In this document: positions 36,055-44,167 of the stretch, in pieces
How the letters are laid out: every line of letters starts with the position of its first letter
How positions within the stretch are numbered: position 1 is the first letter of the stretch
Origin: Cereibacter ovatus
GTDB taxonomy: Bacteria; Pseudomonadota; Alphaproteobacteria; Rhodobacterales; Rhodobacteraceae
Assembly (NCBI RefSeq): GCF_900207575.1
Contig: NZ_OAOQ01000019.1
Location: 1 to 64,000, forward strand
DNA: 64,000 nucleotides
Reading direction: 5' to 3'
Translations under genes and position numbers: made by a program
The notes under the pieces: generated by a model
What the model was told of the DNA's origin: nothing
What the model saw: only the letters and a program-made list of their open reading frames with translations
Database searches by the model: none

Positions 36055-36318
36055 TCAGATCCGGGCGCGCGGGTCCGCGACCCGGCGGACCTCGGCCCGC
36101 CACAGCCGCGGGTCGCGGTCCTCGAGCAGGCTGGCCAGCCCCTCGGTCGCGTCGCGGGTGTAGATCACCAGCGGCATCCCGTTCACCCGCAGCACGGCGC
36201 CGGTCTCGCGATGCACCAGATGCAGGCTCCAGACCGGGCCGGCGCGCTCCGCGTCGCGGTCGCGGCACATGCGCCGGAAGCCCTGCGGCTGACGGCTGTC
36301 GAACGCTCTCGCTTCCAT
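36055..36318 (-). CDS. Uncharacterised 87-residue protein, first gene of the sulfate operon
   Basis: 87 residues, not recognised. Readable features are [41 protein letters not shown], which looks like a compact alpha/beta domain, and no signal peptide. ATG 36318 follows GGGAGA and the gene lies between the operon promoter region and cysP, so it is probably co-expressed with sulfate uptake. Confidence 0.55.
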   Translation of the reverse strand: MEARAFDSRQPQGFRRMCRDRDAERAGPVWSLHLVHRETGAVLRVNGMPLVIYTRDATEGLASLLEDRDPRLWRAEVRRVADPRARI

Positions 36319-36718
36319 GGTCGTCTCCCTGCCTTCCGACGGCCCCGTGCCGTCCCGATAAATACGACAGATGAAATCGTGATTGGCAAGGAAAGAGATC
36401 GGGCGATCTTTGGCGGTGTGGGAGAAGGATTTTCTCCGACCCCGCCGGCCGTGGAAGAAGATCGGGCGGAAACCCCGCCGGAGCCGCGTCTTGTCGCTGC
36501 GGCCGAGGCGTGTGGCGAACGGGCATCCGCGGCGGAGGGGATCTTTTCCCATCCGCCGCTCTGCCTGATTTTCGGGCAGAACGGGCCGCCGCGGGGAGAA
36601 CGGGGCGCCCGCGGGCCGGGGCCTGCCGCGAATCAGGGCGGCCGGTGGCCCGGTTCCTGCCCCGCGCGGTGCCGGGAAGACACGACCGATTCTGCCGATT
36701 TGGCTTGTCGCGCCGAAG
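36319..36718. promoter_or_regulatory. Promoter region of the sulfate operon
   Basis: 400 bases with no credible gene. An A/T-rich patch at 36358-36400 contains, on the minus strand, AATCACGA (36384-36377) within CAATCACGATTTCATCTGTCG. The same 8-mer core occurs twice in the mar-type divergent promoter (17.2-17.5 kb). The part beyond 36450 looks like decayed coding sequence leading into the phytochrome remnant. Confidence 0.4.
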
Positions 36719-36997
36719 GTGGGGTCATACCTGCGCCAGCGGGTGGGCTCGATCGCGGATTGGCGCTACCAGCCGGTGCCGCTGCTGGCTCATCCCGGGC
36801 TGGACGATCTCGTGCCGCTCGACCTGACGCACAGCTCGCTTCGCAGTGTCTCGCCGATCCACCGCGAATACATGCAGAACACGCATGTGGCCGCCAGCCT
36901 GACCATCGGGCTGGCCGATGGCGAGAGGCTGTGGGGCATGCTGGTCTGCCACAACATGACCCCCCGGATCGCCGGCTCCGAGCGGCGGCCGCCGTAG
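36719..36997 (+). pseudogene. Bacteriophytochrome fragment (GAF chromophore domain)
   Basis: About 92 codons match the GAF domain of bacteriophytochromes: YLRQRVGSIADWRYQPVPLL, LDLTHSSLRSVSPIHREYMQN, ASLTIGLADGERLWGMLVCHN. The SPIHREYMQN and LWGMLVCHN stretches are diagnostic for the biliverdin pocket. The full protein (over 700 residues) would include an N-terminal PAS domain with the chromophore Cys, a PHY domain and a histidine kinase; none is present. The fragment begins without an ATG and stops just after the domain core, so it is a relic of a light sensor. Confidence 0.8.
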
Positions 36998-37047
36998 CCG
37001 GCAAGAGCTGTCCGCAACCACAGACCTCCGGCCGCTGCAACCGACCC

Positions 37048-38102
37048 TCAGCGGATACCGAATATCCTGGAGAACCGGCGCCACAGGCCATCCGCCGCAG
37101 ATTTCTTTCGCCGCGGCGATTTCAAAGTCTGCCGCAGCAGGGCAAGGCGCTTCTCGTCGATTTCGAAAGCGTCGGAAATCAGCCGAACCTCTCGGTCGAG
37201 CGTCGGCAGGCGTCCGATCCGGCGATAGTCGATCCCGTCGAAGACAATCCCGTGATGGTCCCTTAGCCACAGAAGGTCGGTCGATCCCTCATCCATATAT
37301 CGGCCCGAAGCTTTGGCGGGGCCTGCGGCGTAACCTGACGATCCGCCTCGCGGAGCCGCTCGCGGAAACGGCGCTTTTCGGACGTGGGGATGTCGTCCTT
37401 GTCCGGCTGATGCCGGATCTGGAAATCCTGCATCAGCAGGGCTGCCTCGGCCGACATCGTCTCGTTGACCTGAACCGCGGGGGCGAGTGGGATATCCTCT
37501 CGTCCGAGCGCGTGAAACAGGAAATCTTCGGCAATGTCGCCGGATCGGAGTCCATTCCGCTCGTATTTCCGAACCGCCACGCAGCCGGGGAACCGGCTTT
37601 CCCACAGCTCGATGTCCTTGCGCCACGAAATCGGACGCGGCTGGGTCAACAGACCAGAGTATTTCACCGTCTGTTGCAGCATCGAGGTCAGCCACGTCGA
37701 CGGCTGTCGAAGATAAAGCGTGACGTGGATGTTGCCAAAAGTTTCGCGCAGCCTTTCGCAGAGCATGTCGCCCCCAGGAAGACCGATGCGGCTGGAAACA
37801 TACTCGGTTGACAGGATGACGCCTGCGGGCCGGCACGCCTCGATCTCGGCCAACATCCGTGTCCACATGCGATCGAACACCGCGGGGCCATTGTCGCGGC
37901 CGTAGCGGCTGACCATCAGCCGCGGCCCCCGGTTCGCGAAGTCGAGAGACAGCGCCAGAAAATGATGGGCGTTGGCCGTTTCGGTCTGGGGATACAGCCA
38001 CCCCGCACCCAGCAGCGCCGCGCGCGAGGCGGCAAGGCGGCTTTGAAGCGCGGTCGTGCCGGTCTTCGGCAAGCCGGCATGCAGGGCTAGATCTGGTTTC
38101 AC
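37048..38102 (-). pseudogene. Sulfotransferase-like protein, frameshifted at an AT repeat
   Basis: The first frame from ATG 38102 gives 279 codons with the PAPS-binding loop HAGLPKTGTTALQSRLA near the start and a VTLYLRQPSTWLTSMLQQ stretch, as in bacterial glycan sulfotransferases. It stops at 37263. A second frame carries a plausible continuation (DEGSTDLLWLRDHHGIVFDGI, ending SRIFGIR at 37048). The two join at ATATAT (37295-37300): removing one AT restores ...LRADMDEGSTDLLW.... It overlaps the preceding two-domain gene by 4 bases, so it belongs to a glycan-modification operon. The damage may be real, a phase-variable slip, or a sequencing error. Confidence 0.7.
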
Positions 38103-40012
38103 GACCCTCTCTCGGTATGTTTGCTACGGAATGATTGCGACGGGCTGCCGACATCGGCGCTGTGGTCCATCGCCTGTCGATACCAACCGGCACGACGACG
38201 CAGAACCTCGTCGTCCAGTTTGCGCAGCGTCAGCAGGATCGAGCGGCTGCGTGTCAGGGCGCGATGCCTGCTTGCTTCGGACCCGCTCGCCTCGAGAAAA
38301 GCCTTGCCCGACGAGAGCCGCGCCACCCAGCCGGCGCTTCCCACAAACCGCGAGTCAGCGCAGGGCTGCGAAAGGGGCAGATCCCACGGGTCGGACGTCC
38401 AATGCTGCCACGGGCCGGGCACCCCCAGACGCATCAGAAGATCGACCTTGGGCCGGCGACCATAGGGATGCGCCTCATCGAAGGTTTCGACCGTGTCAGC
38501 GCGAAACAGGATCTGGGGCTCTTCGTTCGCGAGGATCGAGCCCGTATCGCCGTGCAGGATCTGATTGTCGGTCATCCAAGCCATTGGCACGGCGAAATAC
38601 TTGAGATGTCCCTGCGCATCGACCGCCTGACGGATGTCATCCCAACTGCATCGGGGCAGGAAGCAGTTTCCGTCCCAGGGCAGAACCCATTTTGCTTCCG
38701 ACCGGCCGGTTGCCAGGGCGATGTTGCGGGCGCCGTTGTTGTGCATCACATAATTGTTGCGCAGCCGATAGGTCTGGACCGTGGCGCGAAGCTGGGTCTC
38801 GGGGTCCAGACGCCGGAAATCCGCGCTTTGGAAGAAGTCTGCGCCCCCGGGGAACAGGCTGAAGTCGAGCGGGATCTTTGCATATTCGTCGAAGTCGAAG
38901 GGAATGCGAATGTAATCCTGCCGGTGATCCTCAAGCAACCGCAGAAGCTTCTGTTCCTGTTCGGGATCGTAGATCCGGTTCAGCACCCATTTCTTGCGGC
39001 AATCCGTCAGTTCGCCTTCGTGCTCAAGGATGAACCCGAGGTTCGTGATCGACTGCCCCGCCGCATGGCGCGGTTCCAGGTCGTTGCCGATGATCCGATA
39101 AAGAACAAACTCGTCCTTCATTCGGTTCTGCCCGATGTCAGGGACCGAAGGGTTCGCCAACGGGGCGGCATCGTGTTGCCATGACCTGTCCGGAACCACG
39201 CTTGGCGTGGCCTTCGCGGGAACCGGGGCGCTGTTCGCAACCTTGCTCCTGCATTTCCGTCGGGACCACCTGAGAAGACGAACCCCCAGCGCCGCCGGCA
39301 GCAGCACCGGTGACAGCGCCAGAAGATAGGGGGCCAAAAGCAGCAGCCGCTGTCGCTTGAGGCGCTTTATTCTGGCCTGCATGGGCGCGTTCACGTCAAA
39401 AGGCTCTGACGCGGGCCCCGCCGGCGGGGCCGCATAGCTGACCTGGAAAAAGGCGGGGATCACGTCTTGAAACGCGTTGGAATCAACGCTGAGTGGGGTG
39501 ACATGAAACTCGGCCATCCGGCCCACCATCCGCACCGGTTTGAAGAACCGTTCAACGAGGCGATAATTGGGACGGTCCTTGTAGTCGTCGAACAGGATAC
39601 GGGTGGGCTTCTTGCAGTTGATGCAAACAGACAGGAAGCAGGCCGCGCGGAACCGCCCGTCAATCAGGACGACATCCGGCGAGGGAAAGCCGGGAACCGA
39701 CCAGGGCGCCAGCGGATATCGATGGAAGTCCGTCCAGTGCTCGGAATTGACAGGTTTGCCCCATTTGCCGACCGGCCCGATATCGACATGATGGATGACG
39801 GGCATCGAGAGCGGTGACTCTGCCGCAAGCCGGGCGGCAATGTCATGCGCCCAGGCACGATCGCTTTCCACACTCAGGATGGTCTTGTCTGGCATCTGCG
39901 CGGCGATCCATGTGGACCCGCCCGATCCAAACTCCAGAATGACACTCGCCTCCGCATAGGCTTCGCGCACAAGCGCGGCCTCAGCCGGTGGCATCAGGGG
40001 AGCAGTGGACAA
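38099..40012 (-). CDS. Two-domain protein: methyltransferase-like N-terminus plus uncharacterised C-terminal domain
   Basis: 637 residues. Residues 1-195 look like a Rossmann SAM-dependent enzyme (ASVILEFGSGGSTWIAAQMPDKTILSVESD, then DVVLIDGRFRAACFL). A basic hydrophobic stretch (LLLLAPYLLALSPVLLPAALGVRLL, about 225-250) follows. From about residue 297 a second domain begins with FVLYRIIGNDLEPRHAAGQS, NLGFILEHE, and KKWVLNRIYDPEQE, a pattern I associate with uncharacterised glycan-related proteins; it also has KWVLPWDGNCFL, glycosyltransferase-like. Start is TTG 40012 (AAAGGAAAG upstream) or ATG 39994. It lies between a family 2 glycosyltransferase and a sulfotransferase, so a role in a cell-surface glycan is likely. 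Confidence 0.65.
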   Translation of the reverse strand: MSTAPLMPPAEAALVREAYAEASVILEFGSGGSTWIAAQMPDKTILSVESDRAWAHDIAARLAAESPLSMPVIHHVDIGPVGKWGKPVNSEHWTDFHRYPLAPWSVPGFPSPDVVLIDGRFRAACFLSVCINCKKPTRILFDDYKDRPNYRLVERFFKPVRMVGRMAEFHVTPLSVDSNAFQDVIPAFFQVSYAAPPAGPASEPFDVNAPMQARIKRLKRQRLLLLAPYLLALSPVLLPAALGVRLLRWSRRKCRSKVANSAPVPAKATPSVVPDRSWQHDAAPLANPSVPDIGQNRMKDEFVLYRIIGNDLEPRHAAGQSITNLGFILEHEGELTDCRKKWVLNRIYDPEQEQKLLRLLEDHRQDYIRIPFDFDEYAKIPLDFSLFPGGADFFQSADFRRLDPETQLRATVQTYRLRNNYVMHNNGARNIALATGRSEAKWVLPWDGNCFLPRCSWDDIRQAVDAQGHLKYFAVPMAWMTDNQILHGDTGSILANEEPQILFRADTVETFDEAHPYGRRPKVDLLMRLGVPGPWQHWTSDPWDLPLSQPCADSRFVGSAGWVARLSSGKAFLEASGSEASRHRALTRSRSILLTLRKLDDEVLRRRAGWYRQAMDHSADVGSPSQSFRSKHTERGS

Positions 40013-40063
40013 CGTTCAACTTTCCTTTGTGGCTTCGGCCGCACGGGGCGCCGTGGCTGGATC

Positions 40064-41062
40064 TCAATTCCCCGTTACTTGAGAATAAAGAGCCGACCGC
40101 CGGCCCGCCAGTGCCGACAGTCGCCCCACGATCCAGCCCGCGCTGCGCGCGACATCGACATAGGTCCGCCCCCGGGTCAGCGGCAGCGCAAGGATCAGGG
40201 CCATGACCAGCACTGCCCGCAGTGGCACGCTGACCAGCACGCCAAAGCGCGAAGCCGGCCTTTTCGCGATCCGGCGCAGGAAATGGGTGTTCGACTGGTC
40301 GCGACCGCGGCGGAACTGGTAAAGGAACGACAGGCGCTCGGGCGGGACAGTCTCATGGACGAAGGCATCCGTCACCCAGCCCACCCTTAGTCCGGCCGCG
40401 CGGGCATCGGCGCAGAATTTTGCATCCGAGCCGCCGGTAAAGCGCATGGTCTCGTCGAACCACAGGCCATGTTCGGTGAACAGCCCCGTCTCGGCCAGCC
40501 AGTTGTTGGTGACAACCGTCACCCCCGGGCAGCCCGGCAGATCGGCGCGGCGTGCCGCGCGGGCCTCTTTGCGCAGGTAGCGCGCCGAAAGGCTTCGGTG
40601 CATCAGCCGTTCCGACCAGCGCGCCGCCGGATCGGTCAGCGGGCCGATGCGCAAGGGCGCCCCGATCAGCACCGCATCCGATCTCCGATAGCCCGCCACC
40701 AGACGGTCCAGCCAGTCGGGGGCCACTTCCTCGTCGTCGTCCACGAAGGCCAGAAGGTCGGCGCCCCCCGCGATCGCCTCGCGTGCGGCGCGGTTGCGCG
40801 CGAAGGGAATGCCGAGTTCGGGTTCCAGAACATAGGCCAGGGCCGCGCCGTTGGGCATCCGGCAGGTCTCGACCATCTGGCGGGAATTCTCGGCGCTGTC
40901 GTTCTCGACCACAAGGCAGCGCAGGGTGCAGTCCGGCGGCAGGACCATCCGCCCCCATGACAGCAAAAGCGCCTGCAACATCGTCGGCCGTTGCCGGGTC
41001 AGGGTCGCCACGACGATGGTCAGGTGTCGGTTTCTGGCTGGATTACTGGTCATATACGTCAT
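40064..41062 (-). CDS. Family 2 glycosyltransferase
   Basis: 332 residues: GT-A fold with TIVVATLTRQRPTMLQALLLSW at the N-terminus, NSRQMVETCRMP, AFVDDDEEVAPDWLDRL (DXD-like metal site), GCPGVTVVTNNWLAETGLF and GGSDAKFCADARAAGLRVGW. A C-terminal hydrophobic segment (PLRAVLVMALILALPLTRG) could tether it to the membrane. It transfers a sugar from a nucleotide donor to a growing glycan. First gene of the minus-strand glycan operon; divergent from the ABC exporter. ATG 41062 is chosen because of GGACGAG upstream; 41053 is the alternative. Confidence 0.88.
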   Translation of the reverse strand: MTYMTSNPARNRHLTIVVATLTRQRPTMLQALLLSWGRMVLPPDCTLRCLVVENDSAENSRQMVETCRMPNGAALAYVLEPELGIPFARNRAAREAIAGGADLLAFVDDDEEVAPDWLDRLVAGYRRSDAVLIGAPLRIGPLTDPAARWSERLMHRSLSARYLRKEARAARRADLPGCPGVTVVTNNWLAETGLFTEHGLWFDETMRFTGGSDAKFCADARAAGLRVGWVTDAFVHETVPPERLSFLYQFRRGRDQSNTHFLRRIAKRPASRFGVLVSVPLRAVLVMALILALPLTRGRTYVDVARSAGWIVGRLSALAGRRSALYSQVTGN

Positions 41063-41286
41063 CTCGTCCGATTGCCGGGCAGGTGCCCGGTCCCCCCACC
41101 GGGGGAGAGCCGTCAAAAGCCCATGTCCTCATAACTTGCCCGTGAGGGTTGTGAAACCCGTCGCGTTGACGAAAGCGGCAACAGCAGCATCTGGCCGCCC
41201 GCAGGCTGGCAGGCGGGTAGAGCAGTCGACGCCTTGCGGACAAGCTGCTAGGAGGTCCGCCGACGACACAAGCCGGCCAGAGGGAC

Positions 41287-43077
41287 ATGCGGATGACCAG
41301 ACGGGGACGACAGGCCCTTCAGAACGGGCCCCATGGTCGGGCACCGCGAAGCCTGCTGTGGCGGCTGCTGCGCGAAAGCGTTCCGCAGCATCGGGGCAAG
41401 TATCTGGCGGCCATCGTTGCCATGGTGCTGGTGGCGGTCTCGACGGCGATGACGGCCTGGGTCATGGGCGCGATCGTGGATTCGATGAACGACAGCGAGA
41501 ACCGCGGCCGCATCTTCCTTGTCGCGGCGGCGGTGGCGGTGGTCTTTTTCATGAAGGGCGCCGCCTCGTTCGCGCAGATGGTGCTGATGACCAAGGCCGG
41601 CAGCAGCATCGTGGCGGAAAAGCAGATCCAGCTTTACAACCGGCTGCTGGAACAGGGTCTGAACTATTTCAGCACCACCGACTCATCGAATGTGCTGGTG
41701 CGGGTGACGCAAAGCGCGCAGCGGGCGCGCAAGGTGATCGACACCATCGTGACCGGCTTCGTGCGCGATGCCCTGACGCTGCTGGGGCTGGTGGGGGTGA
41801 TGGTCTATCAGCAGCCTGTGCTGTCGCTGGTCTGTCTGGTGGTCGGGCCGGTCGCGCTGTTCTTCATCCAGAAGATCCTGGCCCGGGTCCGCGCGCTGAC
41901 CGCACAGGAACTGTCGGGCCAGGCCGAGATCATCAAGGTGGTGCAGGAAACCGCCACCGGGGTGCGGGTCATCAAGGCCTTCGCGCTGGAACGGCGGATG
42001 GCCCTGCGTATGGAAAACGCCGTGCGCCGGGTGGAAAAGCGCATCAACAAGATGGCCCGACTGGAGGCCGCGACCACGCCGCTGATGGACACGCTGACCG
42101 GGCTTGCGATCGCGGGGGTGGTGATGCTGAGCGCGGTCAGCGTTTTCGGCCAGTCGGTGGGCACGCCGGGGCAGTTGATGTCCTTCGTCACCGCGTTCCT
42201 CATGGCCTATGAACCGGCCAAGCGGCTGTCAAAGATGCGGGTTTCGATCGAACGTGGCATGAAGGGGGTGCAGATGATGTATGACCTTCTCGACCAGCCG
42301 CGCATGATGATCGATCCGCCCGATGCGGTGGACCTGCCCGACGGGCCGGGGGCGCTGAAACTGGAGGGCGTGCGCTTCGGCTATCCCCGCGGCAAGGCGG
42401 TGATCGACGGGATCACGCTTGATTTTCCGACCGGGCGGACGACGGCGCTGGTCGGCCCCTCGGGCGGGGGCAAGTCCACGCTGCTGAACCTGATCCTGCG
42501 GCTTTACGACCCCGACGAGGGCCGCATCACCCTGGATGGCTGCGACCTGCGGCAGGCCACCGCCGCCTCGCTGCGGCGCAAGATCGCCTATGTCGGGCAG
42601 GATACGTTCCTGTTCTCGGCCACGGTGATGGAGAACCTGCGTCTCGTGCGGCCCAATGCCACCGACGACGAGGTGCACAAGGCCGCCCGCATCGCCCATG
42701 CCGACGAATTCATCCAGACCCTGCCGCAAGGGTATGACACGCCGATCGGCGAGAACGGCGCCTTCCTGTCGGGCGGCCAGCGCCAGCGTCTGGCCATCGC
42801 GCGGGCGGTGCTGCGGCAGGCGCCGATCCTGCTGCTGGACGAAGCCACCAGCGCGCTCGACAGTCATTCCGAGGCAATGGTGCGCGACGCGCTGGACCGC
42901 ATTACCGTGGGCGTCACCACCATCGTGGTGGCGCACCGGCTGTCGACCGTGCTGAAGGCAGACCTGATCTGCTATCTGGAAGGTGGCCGCATCGTCGAGA
43001 CCGGCAGCCTCGATCAGCTTCTGACCCGGAACGGCAGATTCCGCGCGCTTTACGAACAGCAGTTCGCACCCGCCTGA
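41287..43077 (+). CDS. ABC exporter, fused permease-ATPase (MsbA-like)
   Basis: 596 residues: six-helix transmembrane domain (about 30-330), then ATPase with Walker A GPSGGGKST, Q-loop YVGQDTFLFSATV, signature LSGGQRQR, Walker B ILLLDEATSALDSHSE and H-loop VVAHRLSTV. Such half-transporters export lipids, glycolipids or peptides as homodimers. Divergently placed from the glycosyltransferase operon with a 224-base gap, so export of a glycolipid or glycan intermediate is plausible. The RiPP-like cluster 5 kb away has no exporter of its own, so a peptide substrate cannot be excluded. Confidence 0.9.
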   Translation: MRMTRRGRQALQNGPHGRAPRSLLWRLLRESVPQHRGKYLAAIVAMVLVAVSTAMTAWVMGAIVDSMNDSENRGRIFLVAAAVAVVFFMKGAASFAQMVLMTKAGSSIVAEKQIQLYNRLLEQGLNYFSTTDSSNVLVRVTQSAQRARKVIDTIVTGFVRDALTLLGLVGVMVYQQPVLSLVCLVVGPVALFFIQKILARVRALTAQELSGQAEIIKVVQETATGVRVIKAFALERRMALRMENAVRRVEKRINKMARLEAATTPLMDTLTGLAIAGVVMLSAVSVFGQSVGTPGQLMSFVTAFLMAYEPAKRLSKMRVSIERGMKGVQMMYDLLDQPRMMIDPPDAVDLPDGPGALKLEGVRFGYPRGKAVIDGITLDFPTGRTTALVGPSGGGKSTLLNLILRLYDPDEGRITLDGCDLRQATAASLRRKIAYVGQDTFLFSATVMENLRLVRPNATDDEVHKAARIAHADEFIQTLPQGYDTPIGENGAFLSGGQRQRLAIARAVLRQAPILLLDEATSALDSHSEAMVRDALDRITVGVTTIVVAHRLSTVLKADLICYLEGGRIVETGSLDQLLTRNGRFRALYEQQFAPA

Positions 43078-43264
43078 GGGCGACCGCGCAAAAGCCGCGC
43101 CCCAGGGGGAACCCTGTCGCGAGTAGCGCGACACCGCCGCTTGCTGCCCTTTGCGTCCCGTGAACCGCGGCGCCGGGACGTGAATTGATGGGCGGATTAC
43201 GGCCCCGCGTCGCGCAAATGATGCGTCCGCTTCCGCCCTCGGCCCGGTTAGCGGCAGGCGTGCG

Positions 43265-43792
43265 TCAGGGTGCGTCGGCGTCGCGGTCCGCCGGCGTTTC
43301 GTCGCCGGGAGCCGGGGAGGGAATGCCCGCGACCTCGGCGATGCGGCGGGCATATTCAGGCGAGCTGACCCATTCGAGGATCCGGGCGAGGCTTGCGTTC
43401 AGCTGCGCCACCTCATCGGTCGGCAGCGGGGCCAGCAGAAGCGCCTCAAGCCGGTCGGACAGGACTTCCGACCGCGAGCGGGCCATCTGCCCCAGCTCTG
43501 TCGTGAACAGCCGGAACTTCCGTGCGTCGTTGCGCGCGTTCTCGCGGCGGATCAGCTCCATCGACAAAAGCCGTTGCAGCATCCGCGAGATCTTGGTCCG
43601 CTCGACCGCGATTCGCTGGCTGATCTCGACGAAGCTGGTGCCGGGGTCGTCGTCGATCATCCGCAGCAGGCGCACCTCAAGGATCGTAAGTCCCGTCTCT
43701 CGCACGAACAGGTCGTCGTTCGACGCGATGGCGCGGTGGGCGATGGCGTCGAGCCGGTAGGTGAAGCGTTCCGTTGCGTGCATCGAGGGCAT
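43265..43792 (-). CDS. MarR family transcriptional regulator
   Basis: 175 residues with the MarR winged helix: LTILEVRLLRMIDDDPGTSFVEISQRIAVERTKISRMLQRLLSMELIRRE, followed by the RKFRLFTTELGQ wing. It is divergent from the MFS transporter and probably represses it by binding the palindrome at 44005-44021. ATG 43792 has AGGA upstream; an ATG 9 bases later is also possible. Confidence 0.87.
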   Translation of the reverse strand: MPSMHATERFTYRLDAIAHRAIASNDDLFVRETGLTILEVRLLRMIDDDPGTSFVEISQRIAVERTKISRMLQRLLSMELIRRENARNDARKFRLFTTELGQMARSRSEVLSDRLEALLLAPLPTDEVAQLNASLARILEWVSSPEYARRIAEVAGIPSPAPGDETPADRDADAP

Positions 43793-44004
43793 GGCAGATC
43801 CTGAAGCGGGACAGTCAACTGCCAGAACTAACCGAATGATATCAAGATGCAACAGTGGAACCGCGCAAATTCTTCCGGCCGCGGGTCCGAAAGCATGCAC
43901 ACCTTGCGGCGCCGCCCGCGGCGTTCTTGGGAATTGGCGCCGTTTTCCTGGGATGCGCCTGTCCGCCCTTCGATGCTCGACACTTTAGTGGCAAACAGCA
44001 ATAG

Positions 44005-44021
44005 TTGCATTGTGAACGCAA
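44005..44021. promoter_or_regulatory. Imperfect palindrome, candidate MarR operator
   Basis: TTGCATT-GTG-AACGCAA is a 17-bp palindrome with one mismatched pair, in the 375-base gap between the MarR gene and the MFS gene. Nothing else in that gap looks coding. Confidence 0.5.
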
Positions 44022-44022
44022 T

Positions 44023-44036
44023 TTGATCTCAATCAA
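44023..44036. promoter_or_regulatory. Perfect FNR/FnrL-type box
   Basis: TTGAT-CTCA-ATCAA matches the FNR consensus TTGAT-N4-ATCAA exactly. It lies 1 base from the candidate MarR operator and about 138 bases before the MFS start, suggesting oxygen control together with the MarR protein. Confidence 0.6.
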
Positions 44037-44167
44037 TGACAGGATGCCGCGGCAAGGGCAGGCTGGGATCACAACACGAAGCGTCCGCAGGTTCATCCTG
44101 TCCTCTGTCCTTCCGGCACCATGTCCCCCCGGAAACTTCGTGGATGGCATTTCAGCATTGGGGAAGC

